59,325 nt of DNA, taken from assembly GCA_905234645.1 (NCBI GenBank), contig CAJOIS010000002.1:1-59325 (forward strand). Reading direction: 5' to 3'. Every line of letters begins with the position of its first letter. Positions within the stretch are counted from its first letter, which is position 1. Shown piece by piece: positions 26,231-33,529 of the stretch. The stretch comes from an uncultured Bacteroidales bacterium. GTDB taxonomy: Bacteria; Bacteroidota; Bacteroidia; Bacteroidales; F082. A program made the position numbers and the translations under genes. The notes under the pieces are model-generated. The model ran no database searches. It was not told where the DNA came from and saw only the letters and a program-made list of their open reading frames with translations.

Positions 26231-26312
26231 GCGTCATTGCGAGGAGGCACGACGAAGCAATCCAGACAAAAAGCTTCTGGCCTGGATTGCTTCACTTCGT
26301 TCGCAATGACGC
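26231..26312. repeat. Long intergenic palindrome, REP-like type 1
   Basis: The outer 12 bp GCGTCATTGCGA and the inner 12 bp GAAGCAATCCAG of the left arm (26231-26265) are matched exactly by the reverse complement of the right arm (26282-26312). Between these blocks the arms differ (11 against 7 nt). The loop is ACAAAAAGCTTCTGGC. Sequences of the CGTCATTGCGAGG...GAAGCAATCC type recur in many unrelated bacterial genomes as dispersed palindromes. It separates the stop of the radical SAM gene from the promoter of the ABC operon and may also act as a terminator. Confidence 0.8.
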
Positions 26313-26329
26313 GCTTTGCGCGTCAAATA

Positions 26330-27379
26330 CTAAACGCCTAACTTGTTGTAATGGCAAATCAAAATCCCATCCTCATCCTTCCTATGCAAATGCATCGCCC
26401 CGCCAAGGCAGTTTTTATATACCTTGCAGTCAGCGCATTGCCCTGTCTTCATCCATTGGCGGTCGCGGAAAGGCCGGAAACGGTTCTCCCAAATGTCGAG
26501 AAAGTCGTCCTTATAGATGTTGCCTTGAACAAAACCACGGTCTATGTTCGGACAGGCGGAGATAGAGCCGTCAATGAGGATGGAACCGATGGTGATACCC
26601 GCGCGGCAGAAATAGAACCAGTCGCGCACTTTACGTTCGTATGGACCGACATATGCCTCGCAACTGAACATCGCGTTAATCTTTCCCTCCTTTCGAGTCG
26701 TAACAATGAATTCCATCAACTGCTTGAACTGAACATCACTGAGTTGCAGTCCGTCGTCTGCGGCGGCACGACCAATAGGTGCAATTGTGAAAAAACGCCA
26801 TGTCTTTACCTTGTGTTCAATAAGCAATTGCTTCATCGCCTCCAACTCGCCCAAGTTCATCGGGCTGACGCATGTGACGACATCGTAGGTCGGCAGGCGT
26901 TTTTCGTTAGCGATCAAGTCGATGGCGTGAAGGGCATGGTCGAAGCTGCCTTGGCGCTTGCGAAAAGCATCATGCGTGTCGCGCAATCCATCGAGGCTGA
27001 TGGTGATGCTGCACATACCCGCCTCCATCAGTTTTTGGTGCATGGCTTCGTCGTAGGCCCAGCCATTGCTGACAATGCCCCAAAGGAAACCGTGCTGTCG
27101 CAACTGTCGCCCGCAATCAGGCAAATCGGGACGCACCAAAGGCTCGCCGCCCGTGATGACCACCAACACCGAATTGCGCTTGTATTTGGTCTCAAGCGGT
27201 TTAATGGCGTTCAGGAAATCCTCAAAAGGCATGTCCTTGTAGCGCGACGATGCCAAACAATCCGAACCGCAATGCTGACAATTAAGGTTGCAACGCTGCG
27301 TACACTCCCAAAAGAGATAGTTCAACTCGTGGAGTTGGGTTTCCTTCTTCCGGAAATAATTATGGAAAGCTTGGAGCAT
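26330..27379 (-). CDS. Radical SAM/SPASM enzyme of a lipoprotein-associated system
   Basis: The 349-aa product binds the SAM-radical [4Fe-4S] cluster through CNLNCQHC (Cys30, Cys34, Cys37). It has the GGEPL motif near residue 77, 'SLDG' near 129, and a Cys-rich C-terminal SPASM-like region ('ISACPN', then 'CADCKVYKNCLGG' near 323) for auxiliary clusters. The start ATG overlaps the stop of the small lipoprotein gene by one base (TAATG), so translation is coupled. Size, SPASM tail and partner fit the Bacteroidota rSAM/lipoprotein system defined bioinformatically as TIGR04133/TIGR04134. In that system the enzyme is thought to modify the partner lipoprotein; the chemistry is not established. It also resembles pyrroloquinoline and heme-d1 maturation enzymes in layout. 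Confidence 0.8.
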   Translation of the reverse strand: MLQAFHNYFRKKETQLHELNYLFWECTQRCNLNCQHCGSDCLASSRYKDMPFEDFLNAIKPLETKYKRNSVLVVITGGEPLVRPDLPDCGRQLRQHGFLWGIVSNGWAYDEAMHQKLMEAGMCSITISLDGLRDTHDAFRKRQGSFDHALHAIDLIANEKRLPTYDVVTCVSPMNLGELEAMKQLLIEHKVKTWRFFTIAPIGRAAADDGLQLSDVQFKQLMEFIVTTRKEGKINAMFSCEAYVGPYERKVRDWFYFCRAGITIGSILIDGSISACPNIDRGFVQGNIYKDDFLDIWENRFRPFRDRQWMKTGQCADCKVYKNCLGGAMHLHRKDEDGILICHYNKLGV

Positions 27380-27600
27380 TATTCCGCTTGCCCGTCAACG
27401 GATTGCACTTCCTCGACGACCTCTGCGGATTGTATGTCCTCAGGGTATTGTTGACGAACAACAGTATCGCTTTCTTCCGTCAGTTCCTCTTCGGGCAGGT
27501 CCGGCAAATAAGGTGAGCCATAACATGCCTGCATGATGAACATCACCGTGGTGAGTGCAGAAGCTCTCAACAACCACCTGAAGATTTTATATGCTTTCAT
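27379..27600 (-). CDS. Small lipoprotein, probable partner/substrate of the radical SAM enzyme
   Basis: From the ATG at 27600 the product has 73 residues: a Lys/Arg start (MKAYKIFRWLLRAS), a hydrophobic core and lipobox MQAC (Cys26), then CYGSPYLPDLP followed by an acidic tail with two Tyr-free stretches. The longer frame from 27663 would place 21 polar residues before the signal peptide and upstream of the -7 box, so it was rejected. Mature length is only 48 residues, with about a third Glu/Asp. The CYG.P start right after the lipid-modified Cys is what is expected of the lipoprotein half of the rSAM/lipoprotein pair. Tyr27, Gly28 and the Pro residues are the natural candidates for modification; this is inference. 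Confidence 0.7.
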   Translation of the reverse strand: MKAYKIFRWLLRASALTTVMFIMQACYGSPYLPDLPEEELTEESDTVVRQQYPEDIQSAEVVEEVQSVDGQAE

Positions 27601-27622
27601 GATTTTTTGTATTAATTCGTTG

Positions 27623-27651
27623 CAAATATAGCAATTATCATTTACTGCAAA
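27623..27651 (-). promoter_or_regulatory. Promoter of the lipoprotein-radical SAM pair
   Basis: On the minus strand TTTG (27651-27648) and TATATTTG (27630-27623) lie 17 nt apart, both perfect consensus elements. The leader to the ATG at 27600 is short. The pair therefore has its own promoter, separate from the membrane protein gene upstream. Confidence 0.7.
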
Positions 27652-27669
27652 TCTATTATGCAATTGAAA

Positions 27670-28359
27670 TCATTTCTTGATACTCAAAATCACGCCCAAA
27701 GCCACGCCGAGGAAGGCCGCAAACAGCACCTGGAGCGTGCCAGGAAGCAAGAAAGTAATCGTGTGCATCGGATACCAAAACAGCGGGATGGTCTTGGCAA
27801 AGACAAAGCCATATTGGATGTCCCAGTTGATCTTCTTGCTCATTTTTTCACGGATGTTCAAAGGATGGCTGAAGAAGCCCTTCAACGTTCCACCCGTCTC
27901 GGCCACGTGGATATCGGTGATCTTGTGGAAAGTCATGAAGACTGGCGCAAACAAGGTATTCATCAGCACGCTGACACACAATGCCACAAAAGCCTTACCC
28001 CAACTAAGGTCGCCACCAAACCATTCGGCCGCTTTGCCATTGAGATGGAAACCTCCATCCAATAGCTTGACCGTTCCTGTCTTGAAGATGGTCATCGCAG
28101 AGGCAATGACCACACCCAATACGCCCCAAATCAATAGTTTGGGCAGCAAACCAAAGCCTTTCTTGATGTAAATGCCCTCGCGGATGCGCAAGGCCAGCAT
28201 CTCGCCAAACGTACCGAGGATGGCGAACTTGAAGAAGCTCATCAGCAGGCCGTGGTTGGTAGTGGTCGTAAGAAACCAATCCCACGCGCTCGGAATGAAA
28301 GCAAAACCGCAAACGACGGCAACCACAATCAAAATGGTAATCAAATCAGCTTTTTTCAT
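27670..28359 (-). CDS. Integral membrane protein, possibly Mpv17/PMP22-like
   Basis: The 229-aa product has about five hydrophobic helices (about 5-22, 40-58, 72-92, 124-145, 200-226). The C-terminal pattern 'KTIPLFWYPMHTITFLLP...QVLFAAFLGVALGVILS' resembles the K-x-W-P-x-x-Q/H ... F-x-x-P signature of the Mpv17/PMP22 membrane family, which occurs in Bacteroidales. The match is by eye and weak. It starts 8 nt after the stop of the CotH gene, so it is in the same operon. Function is unknown. Confidence 0.4.
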   Translation of the reverse strand: MKKADLITILIVVAVVCGFAFIPSAWDWFLTTTTNHGLLMSFFKFAILGTFGEMLALRIREGIYIKKGFGLLPKLLIWGVLGVVIASAMTIFKTGTVKLLDGGFHLNGKAAEWFGGDLSWGKAFVALCVSVLMNTLFAPVFMTFHKITDIHVAETGGTLKGFFSHPLNIREKMSKKINWDIQYGFVFAKTIPLFWYPMHTITFLLPGTLQVLFAAFLGVALGVILSIKK

Positions 28360-28367
28360 ATTACAAC

Positions 28368-30182
28368 TTATTGAATTACAAATTTTTGTGTTTTATCTCC
28401 AAATTTAAGAATGTATATGCCAGAAGCAAATGGGCAGGACAAATCCAAATAGTTTTCTCCTTCCATCAAGACCAGCTTTCGAGAATAGAGTTTCCGACCC
28501 ATGAGATCAAACAATTCGATGTCGTTCACCGCAAAACCATCACTCCAAAGGATAAGATGGGCCTCATCACTTACAGGATTCGGATACAACACTTTGATGT
28601 TCAAGTTATTGTCCTCATCCGAAAAGACTTCTTCAAGACGGTTGCTCATATTCTCCACACGTGTCTTCAAGAATTTATTCACCGCCTTAATGTCATACTC
28701 CCATTGTCCCAAGCTCAGAGGCAAGCCAAAACGCTCACATTGATGCGGAACCTCTCCCCTAACCAAGGCGGCGGCATCGTCATAAAGGGCCTTTGTAACT
28801 CCATAAGAGAATTGCGTAGCCATAAGAGCATAGAAACGACTGATAAACCGGACTCTAAATTCATCATTCTCAAGGAGTTTTCTGAACAACAGCGTTGACT
28901 TTGAGTCGGTTGGCCAGCCCATGTTGATTGTTGAAGTAGCGTTTTCCAACACGTCAAAATCCATTTTCGTGAGTGCATCATCGCCATCGAAGAAGATCCA
29001 ACGCCATCTCCCATCGTGCAACTGATAGCAGCGCATGTTGTTGGCAGGCCAATCATTGTTGCCGATGAAAAGTTCAAAGCAATAGTAATCAATGAAGCTA
29101 CTGATGTCAATCATTTCCCCAATGCGGGCATACTGGTCTTCTTGGGTAAGGTCGCAGTTCTTCACCCAACGCATCATCTCAACGAAGCCTGTCGTGTCGC
29201 CATCCACCTGATATCCATACCAATTGCTGACGACGTTATAGTCCGTGTCTTCATTCCCAAAATGGTCCTCTAGATAATGGGCATCAGGCTTTTCCTTGAG
29301 GTAATAGATGCCCCAGTACTCGCCGTTCAAGAAGAGCACCATAGGACGCGAGGCGACGGACTCCACATCAAGCTGCGCCGCCATACGATTGCATATGTCG
29401 TCCTGTATGCCATAGTTGAACCATCGGTAACTGAATGGCTTGAGCACCAAATGCTTAAAGCTCTCATTAGGAATCGACTCAAAGAATCTATGCTTGAAGC
29501 GTTTCTTGCCGTACTCGTCTCGGGCATAGATTTTCAAGCCTTTCTGCGTCTGGCAGCGGCATGTTCCGCCATGCGTACGTATGCCAGCCTGTTGGTTGAT
29601 GCCGCTATTGTCAGTTGGCTCATAGAACTCCACGTTGATAGGGCGTTCCCATTCCCTGCCGCTCTGATAGAAATTCCCCGACACATAGGAATGGGTGGAG
29701 TCGAAATACGCACCAGGAACGAGGATACCGGCCTCATAACCAAACAAATCCAATGAATCAGCGCTGATGGCCATCACGGGCAAGCCATGGGTATCGCAAC
29801 CCAGAGAGCGGATGAAATAGCTTTGTGTGACCACGTCGCCCACACGATTCCCTGCTTCATCGAAGGCCGCAGCCCGAAGCGTGATGCAATGCTGCACTGA
29901 AGCAGGCGCATAAAAGAGCTCTTCACATGCAGTCTGTATCGTGTAGATGTCCGATCTTGAATACAAATCCTCATTCAAAGTCAACGGCGACTCATACAAT
30001 GCGGAACTCCTCGTCGGGGCATTGCCATTGACAGTATAACGAATCTGATAGGGGCCGTCACATAGTAGAGCCAAGTCAAACGACGCATCATAGAATCCGC
30101 CTGTGGTGGAAAACGTCACCTTCTGCGCCCACACCCATTGCGAAAGCAAGAGCACGAATCCTATGAGCGCCAAGCGTTTCAT
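28368..30182 (-). CDS. T9SS-exported CotH family protein kinase
   Basis: The 604-aa product has a signal peptide (1-19, VWA/Q). A chitobiase C-terminal-like beta domain comes first ('GPYQIRYTVNGNAPTRSSALYESPL', about 40-75), then the CotH domain (about 165-510) and a type A sorting domain (LYPNPVSDEAHLIL ... KFVIQ). CotH hallmarks are present: 'KGLKIYAR' near 212, 'NGEYWGIYYLKEKPD' near 290, the G-N-N-D motif with Asp377, and DGDD with Asp399/Asp401. CotH proteins are atypical kinases; the Bacillus enzyme phosphorylates spore-coat proteins on Ser. Here the enzyme would act outside the cell on unknown surface proteins. The ATG overlaps the stop of the small membrane protein gene by one base. 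Confidence 0.85.
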   Translation of the reverse strand: MKRLALIGFVLLLSQWVWAQKVTFSTTGGFYDASFDLALLCDGPYQIRYTVNGNAPTRSSALYESPLTLNEDLYSRSDIYTIQTACEELFYAPASVQHCITLRAAAFDEAGNRVGDVVTQSYFIRSLGCDTHGLPVMAISADSLDLFGYEAGILVPGAYFDSTHSYVSGNFYQSGREWERPINVEFYEPTDNSGINQQAGIRTHGGTCRCQTQKGLKIYARDEYGKKRFKHRFFESIPNESFKHLVLKPFSYRWFNYGIQDDICNRMAAQLDVESVASRPMVLFLNGEYWGIYYLKEKPDAHYLEDHFGNEDTDYNVVSNWYGYQVDGDTTGFVEMMRWVKNCDLTQEDQYARIGEMIDISSFIDYYCFELFIGNNDWPANNMRCYQLHDGRWRWIFFDGDDALTKMDFDVLENATSTINMGWPTDSKSTLLFRKLLENDEFRVRFISRFYALMATQFSYGVTKALYDDAAALVRGEVPHQCERFGLPLSLGQWEYDIKAVNKFLKTRVENMSNRLEEVFSDEDNNLNIKVLYPNPVSDEAHLILWSDGFAVNDIELFDLMGRKLYSRKLVLMEGENYLDLSCPFASGIYILKFGDKTQKFVIQ

Positions 30183-30475
30183 TAGAGGTTACGCCTTTTG
30201 TCCTGTTCCTTGTTCTGCCAATAGCGACCCAACAGGCACAATAGACACAGACCACAGAGGATGCCGCCAAGCACGAAGCCAGTTTGATCCTCACCTTTGA
30301 CAAGGTAAAGATAAATGCCATAGCCGAAGATGGCCAAATCCACGATAATGCTAAGGATGTAGCCAATGGTGCGGCTCGTCTTGTCCTCTTTTTTCAGCAG
30401 GAGATTGTCGAGCAGGAAGGTGACAACCACCAATGCAGCGTAGACGAGGTAATAGGTTGCTTTCTCGGTAATCAT
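30182..30475 (-). CDS. Small membrane protein
   Basis: The 97-aa product has three hydrophobic helices (about 8-27, 37-59, 66-84) and a basic C-terminus (KEQDKRRNL). No family was recognised. Its stop overlaps the start of the CotH kinase gene by one base (TAATG), so the two are translationally coupled and belong to one transcript. Possibly an accessory of unknown role. Confidence 0.6.
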   Translation of the reverse strand: MITEKATYYLVYAALVVVTFLLDNLLLKKEDKTSRTIGYILSIIVDLAIFGYGIYLYLVKGEDQTGFVLGGILCGLCLLCLLGRYWQNKEQDKRRNL

Positions 30476-30494
30476 GTTTTCATAGGGTTGGATT

Positions 30495-30522
30495 GTAGAG
30501 ACGGTGCATGCACCGTCTCTAC
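30495..30522. repeat. Perfect 28-bp palindrome, REP-like type 2
   Basis: GTAGAGACGGTGCA is followed by its exact reverse complement, giving a 28-bp perfect inverted repeat with no spacer; outer GGTT/AACC bases extend it loosely. GTAGAGACG...CGTCTCTAC palindromes are known as abundant dispersed repeats in cyanobacteria and some Bacteroidota. It sits between the stop of the acyl-CoA synthetase gene and the start of the small membrane protein gene, both on the minus strand, and may end the former transcript. Confidence 0.85.
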
Positions 30523-30532
30523 CAAACCATTG

Positions 30533-32605
30533 CTATTTTTCAATTCTAATACGTGCATCAACAGCGGTAACATAACGCGGGTTGCCGAGCAGCGGGTTGA
30601 GGTCCATCTCGGCAATCTCAGGAGCTGCCTGAACCAAGGCACTGACGCGAGCCACCTGATCGGCATAGAGGTCAATATTGACACCCTCCTGACCACGCAC
30701 ACCTTCGAGGATCTTATAGCCCTTGAGCTGTTTGAGCATCTCCTTGGCTTCGGCAGCAGTGATGGGAGCCAACGCGCTCTGCACGTCTTTCAGCACCTCG
30801 ATGAAGATACCACCCAGACCGAAGAAGATCTGATGACCGAACTTGGCATCCTTGATAGCGCCGATGTAGACATCCAAACCGTCCAGCATAGGATACATCT
30901 CCACAGCATAAGTCTCAGGGATGACGATGAGACGGTCGAACTCCTTGGCAACGGTGTCGAGGTCTTTCACACCGAGGGTCACACCACCCACGTCGCTCTT
31001 GTGCAACGGGCCTACGACCTTCATCACCAACGGCACGTCCTTGCTGCAGCCGACCTCCTTGGCGAAGGCCAGTGCATCCTCCTTCTTCGAGACCTCAACG
31101 CTCTTCTTACGGCTGATGCCAGCGGCATCCAACAGTTCGTTGTAGTCGGCAATCTCCAGATAGCCGTCCTTGCAGCGGTCAATGGTCTTGCGGATACGTG
31201 CCACGTCAATCTGCGGCAACTCCACATGCTCGGGTTGTGGCTTGGGAGTGTTGTAGACCTTACAGATAGCATTACCCAACACGCACTCTTCAGGGAAGTT
31301 GATGCGGCCTTTGGCGATGAAATCATTGATTTCGTCCTTCACGTTGATGATACTCGGCAGCACGGGGAAGATGGGCTTCTTGCAGGTCTTCATCTTCTCA
31401 TCCAGCAGGTCGTAGACTTCCTTGTTGCTGAACAAACCTGGTGAGCCAAAGATGACAACAGAGAAGTCGATCTCGTCGAAGTCGTTCTCCACGGCATCGA
31501 GGATATAACCCAGTTGTTCGGCAGTACCTGTAGCGAGGAAATCGATGGGGTTACCCACCGAGGAGCCGCCAAAGAGCTTCGACAGCAGTTCAGGTGCCTT
31601 GGGATGCTCCTTCAGCGAAGGAACCTCCATGCCACCGTTACTCAGCACGTCGGTCAGCATCACGGCAGGGCCACCGGCATGGGTGACAACAGCACAACGT
31701 TTGCCCTTCAGTTCGGGGTGCATAAAAACGGCACAGACAGTGGTCAATTCCTGACGGTTCTGGCAGCGCACAATACCCGCCTTACGGAACAAGGCATCGA
31801 CAGCAGCGTCACTGGTGGCCAAAGCGCCAGTGTGAGACGAGGCAGCACGCGAACCGGCAGCGCTATTGCCACTCTTGATGGCAGCGATGTGGCAGCCCTT
31901 ATTGATCAGGCTGCGGCTATGCTTGAGCAGACGCTGCGGGTCGCCGATCTTCTCCATATAGAGCATGATGACATGCGACGACTTTTCAGGATCGAAGGTC
32001 TCGTCGAGGTGCTCCAGCACGTCTTCGATACCTAATTGAGCGCTGTTGCCCACAGCCCATACGCTGTTGAACTGAAGACCGTTGCTCATGCCGTATTCCT
32101 TGATGAACACAGCGGTGGCGCCTGAACCAGTGATGAAATCCACGCCCTTGGGATTCAACGGCGGGATGGGCGTATCGAAGCAGCCAGCGTAGTTCACGTT
32201 GAGGAAGCCCGTGCAATTGGGACCGATGAGCGAGCCACTGACGCTGTTGATGGTGTCGACAATATGCTTTTCAATCTCAGCGCCCTCGTGGCTTTCCTCA
32301 GAGAAACCAGCACTGATGATGATGAAACCTTTGCAGCCTTTCTCCTTGGCCAGCACGTCAACGGTCTGGGCGCAGAACTTGGCAGCAATACAGAGGAGGG
32401 CGCAGTCCACCTGCGGCAGGTCATCGACCTTGGCGTAGCACTTCACGCCTTGCACCTCGGTCTCTTTGGGATTGACGGCATAGATTTGGCCTTTGAAGGG
32501 ACTCTCCAAAAGGTTCTTCAGCGACTTTCCGCCAGGTTTATGAATGTCACTAGACGCACCGCAAATGACGATGCTTTTCGGGTTAAGTAATTCTTTTGCT
32601 ATCAT
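30533..32605 (-). CDS. Acetate--CoA ligase (ADP-forming), alpha-beta fusion
   Basis: From the ATG at 32605 the product has 690 residues. An N-terminal CoA-binding domain (SIVICGASSDIHKPGGKSLKN, about 10-135) is followed by the succinyl-CoA-synthetase-like region with the phospho-His site SSHTGAL (His258). A hinge comes next, and a C-terminal ATP-grasp beta part (about 480-690, 'PLVMKVVGPLHKSDVGGVTLGV', ending in 'DLNPLLGNPRYVTAVDARIRI'). The enzyme makes ATP from acyl-CoA, ADP and phosphate, giving acetate or branched/aryl acids in anaerobic fermentation. The longer frame to 32656 would begin upstream of the -7 box and was not used. It is monocistronic, with its own leader. Confidence 0.88.
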   Translation of the reverse strand: MIAKELLNPKSIVICGASSDIHKPGGKSLKNLLESPFKGQIYAVNPKETEVQGVKCYAKVDDLPQVDCALLCIAAKFCAQTVDVLAKEKGCKGFIIISAGFSEESHEGAEIEKHIVDTINSVSGSLIGPNCTGFLNVNYAGCFDTPIPPLNPKGVDFITGSGATAVFIKEYGMSNGLQFNSVWAVGNSAQLGIEDVLEHLDETFDPEKSSHVIMLYMEKIGDPQRLLKHSRSLINKGCHIAAIKSGNSAAGSRAASSHTGALATSDAAVDALFRKAGIVRCQNRQELTTVCAVFMHPELKGKRCAVVTHAGGPAVMLTDVLSNGGMEVPSLKEHPKAPELLSKLFGGSSVGNPIDFLATGTAEQLGYILDAVENDFDEIDFSVVIFGSPGLFSNKEVYDLLDEKMKTCKKPIFPVLPSIINVKDEINDFIAKGRINFPEECVLGNAICKVYNTPKPQPEHVELPQIDVARIRKTIDRCKDGYLEIADYNELLDAAGISRKKSVEVSKKEDALAFAKEVGCSKDVPLVMKVVGPLHKSDVGGVTLGVKDLDTVAKEFDRLIVIPETYAVEMYPMLDGLDVYIGAIKDAKFGHQIFFGLGGIFIEVLKDVQSALAPITAAEAKEMLKQLKGYKILEGVRGQEGVNIDLYADQVARVSALVQAAPEIAEMDLNPLLGNPRYVTAVDARIRIEK

Positions 32606-32618
32606 AGTAATACAGGTA

Positions 32619-32632
32619 TTTGTTGCAACAAA
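32619..32632. promoter_or_regulatory. 14-bp palindrome in the leader of the acyl-CoA synthetase gene, possible operator
   Basis: TTTGTTGCAACAAA is a perfect inverted repeat between the -7 box and the start codon, just downstream of the expected transcription start. Such a place and symmetry suit a repressor site (for instance of the Rex, Crp or TetR kind), but no regulator can be named and a chance A/T palindrome is possible. Confidence 0.4.
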
Positions 32633-32643
32633 ATAATTTGCCG

Positions 32644-32651
32644 CAAATATA
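32644..32651 (-). promoter_or_regulatory. -7 element of the acyl-CoA synthetase gene
   Basis: TATATTTG on the minus strand is a perfect -7 box, 38 nt before the ATG at 32605. No convincing -33 TTTG was found at 17-23 nt. Confidence 0.55.
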
Positions 32652-32677
32652 GCCAAAATAACGAAACGGAAAAGCGT

Positions 32678-33175
32678 TCAACGCTTGTTTTGCAATCTTT
32701 CTTCGCAATCGAGCAACAATTGGTAGTGAATTCTGTTGAAAAGGCCCATCTTGCACAGCAATTCTATGTCCTCATGGCTCATCCACGATACCGAGTCGAC
32801 TTCCTCCTTTTGAAGGCGTAGCATCTCAGCCGGAACGTTGCTTTTCAACATATACAACAAGGTGAACTTATAATCGTAGCGTCTGATCTTTACCAGTTTC
32901 AGCTCGCTTTTGGTAGCCGAAAGCCCTATCTCCTCCTTCATCTCACGCAGCATGGCCACTGCAAAGTCGCGCTCACCACTCTGTACATGCCCTGCCGTGG
33001 TGGAATAGTAGTTACCCTTCCGTGGTGCCACTTTTTGGATCAGATACTGTCCTTGGTCGTTGTAGACATACACCGCCACGATTGGGATCATCAAGCCAGG
33101 AGGCACACGCCTGCCTCGTTCGATGGTCTGCCCCGTGAACTTCAAGTCTTTGTCGTACAAATCCAGGATTTCCAT
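32678..33175 (-). CDS. Nudix hydrolase
   Basis: From the ATG at 33175 the product has 165 residues. The opening 'EILDLYDKDLKFTGQTIERGRRVPPG' is that of YfcD/IPP-isomerase-like Nudix proteins. The Nudix box lies at 62-85: Gly62, Glu68, then R77 E78 with E81 E82 and G84. Eight residues separate Glu68 from Arg77, where the consensus has seven. The metal-binding glutamates are present. The substrate, a nucleoside or isoprenoid diphosphate or another X-linked diphosphate, cannot be told. The longer frame to 33250 lies upstream of the -7 box and inside a terminator. Confidence 0.8.
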   Translation of the reverse strand: MEILDLYDKDLKFTGQTIERGRRVPPGLMIPIVAVYVYNDQGQYLIQKVAPRKGNYYSTTAGHVQSGERDFAVAMLREMKEEIGLSATKSELKLVKIRRYDYKFTLLYMLKSNVPAEMLRLQKEEVDSVSWMSHEDIELLCKMGLFNRIHYQLLLDCEERLQNKR

Positions 33176-33198
33176 AGCGCCAACGGTTATTGATTGTG

Positions 33199-33229
33199 CA
33201 AAGATACAAGAATTCTCGCAAATGTCAAA
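33199..33229 (-). promoter_or_regulatory. Promoter of the Nudix gene
   Basis: On the minus strand TTTG (33229-33226) and TATCTTTG (33206-33199) are 19 nt apart, both matching consensus. The -33 element lies in the T tract of the terminator just upstream. Confidence 0.7.
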
Positions 33230-33230
33230 A

Positions 33231-33267
33231 CAAAAATGCCGCAGTCTCACTAATGAAACTGCGGCAT
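33231..33267 (-). terminator. Intrinsic terminator of the NfeD-SPFH-XRE operon
   Basis: ATGCCGCAGT (33236-33245) pairs with ACTGCGGCAT (33258-33267), with three further pairs around a CTAA loop. Read on the minus strand the stem is followed by TTTTTG and then TTTT. It lies 15 nt after the stop of the small XRE gene. Confidence 0.85.
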
Positions 33268-33281
33268 CGTAAAGGCGTTTT

Positions 33282-33503
33282 TCAATCCTTTTTCTCGTAA
33301 CAGTCGGCCAGAAAATCGTGGCCCATCGCTTCCGAGATACGCATCAGCTGGTCGATGCCGATGCTTTCGCGTCTGAACAGCTTATAGATGTTCGACTTCT
33401 CACAATAGATGGACTTGGCCAACCAAGCGACAGTCCTCCCTTGGTTCTCCATCTCTTGCTGGATCATGCTTCCAATATGCAAGTTTTTCTTATACGAAAT
33501 CAT
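33282..33503 (-). CDS. Small XRE-family helix-turn-helix protein
   Basis: The 73-aa product is little more than a Cro/CI-type helix-turn-helix: 'GSMIQQEMENQGRTVAWLAKSI' then 'CEKSNIYKLFRRESIGIDQLMRISEAMGHDF'. Single-domain DNA-binding proteins of this kind, with the 'G..I...M..QG.T..WLA..I.C...N.YK.F....I....L..IS..L..DF' pattern, are common in Bacteroidales. It is the third gene after NfeD and SPFH, 26 nt from the latter. Its target is unknown. Confidence 0.75.
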   Translation of the reverse strand: MISYKKNLHIGSMIQQEMENQGRTVAWLAKSIYCEKSNIYKLFRRESIGIDQLMRISEAMGHDFLADCYEKKD

Positions 33504-33529
33504 AAATATGAAGTTTTAGGGACAGCGAC

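Noticed and set aside
26351..27454. 367-residue plus-strand frame opposite the radical SAM gene
   Set aside because: Antisense to a gene with intact cluster motifs; no recognisable product.
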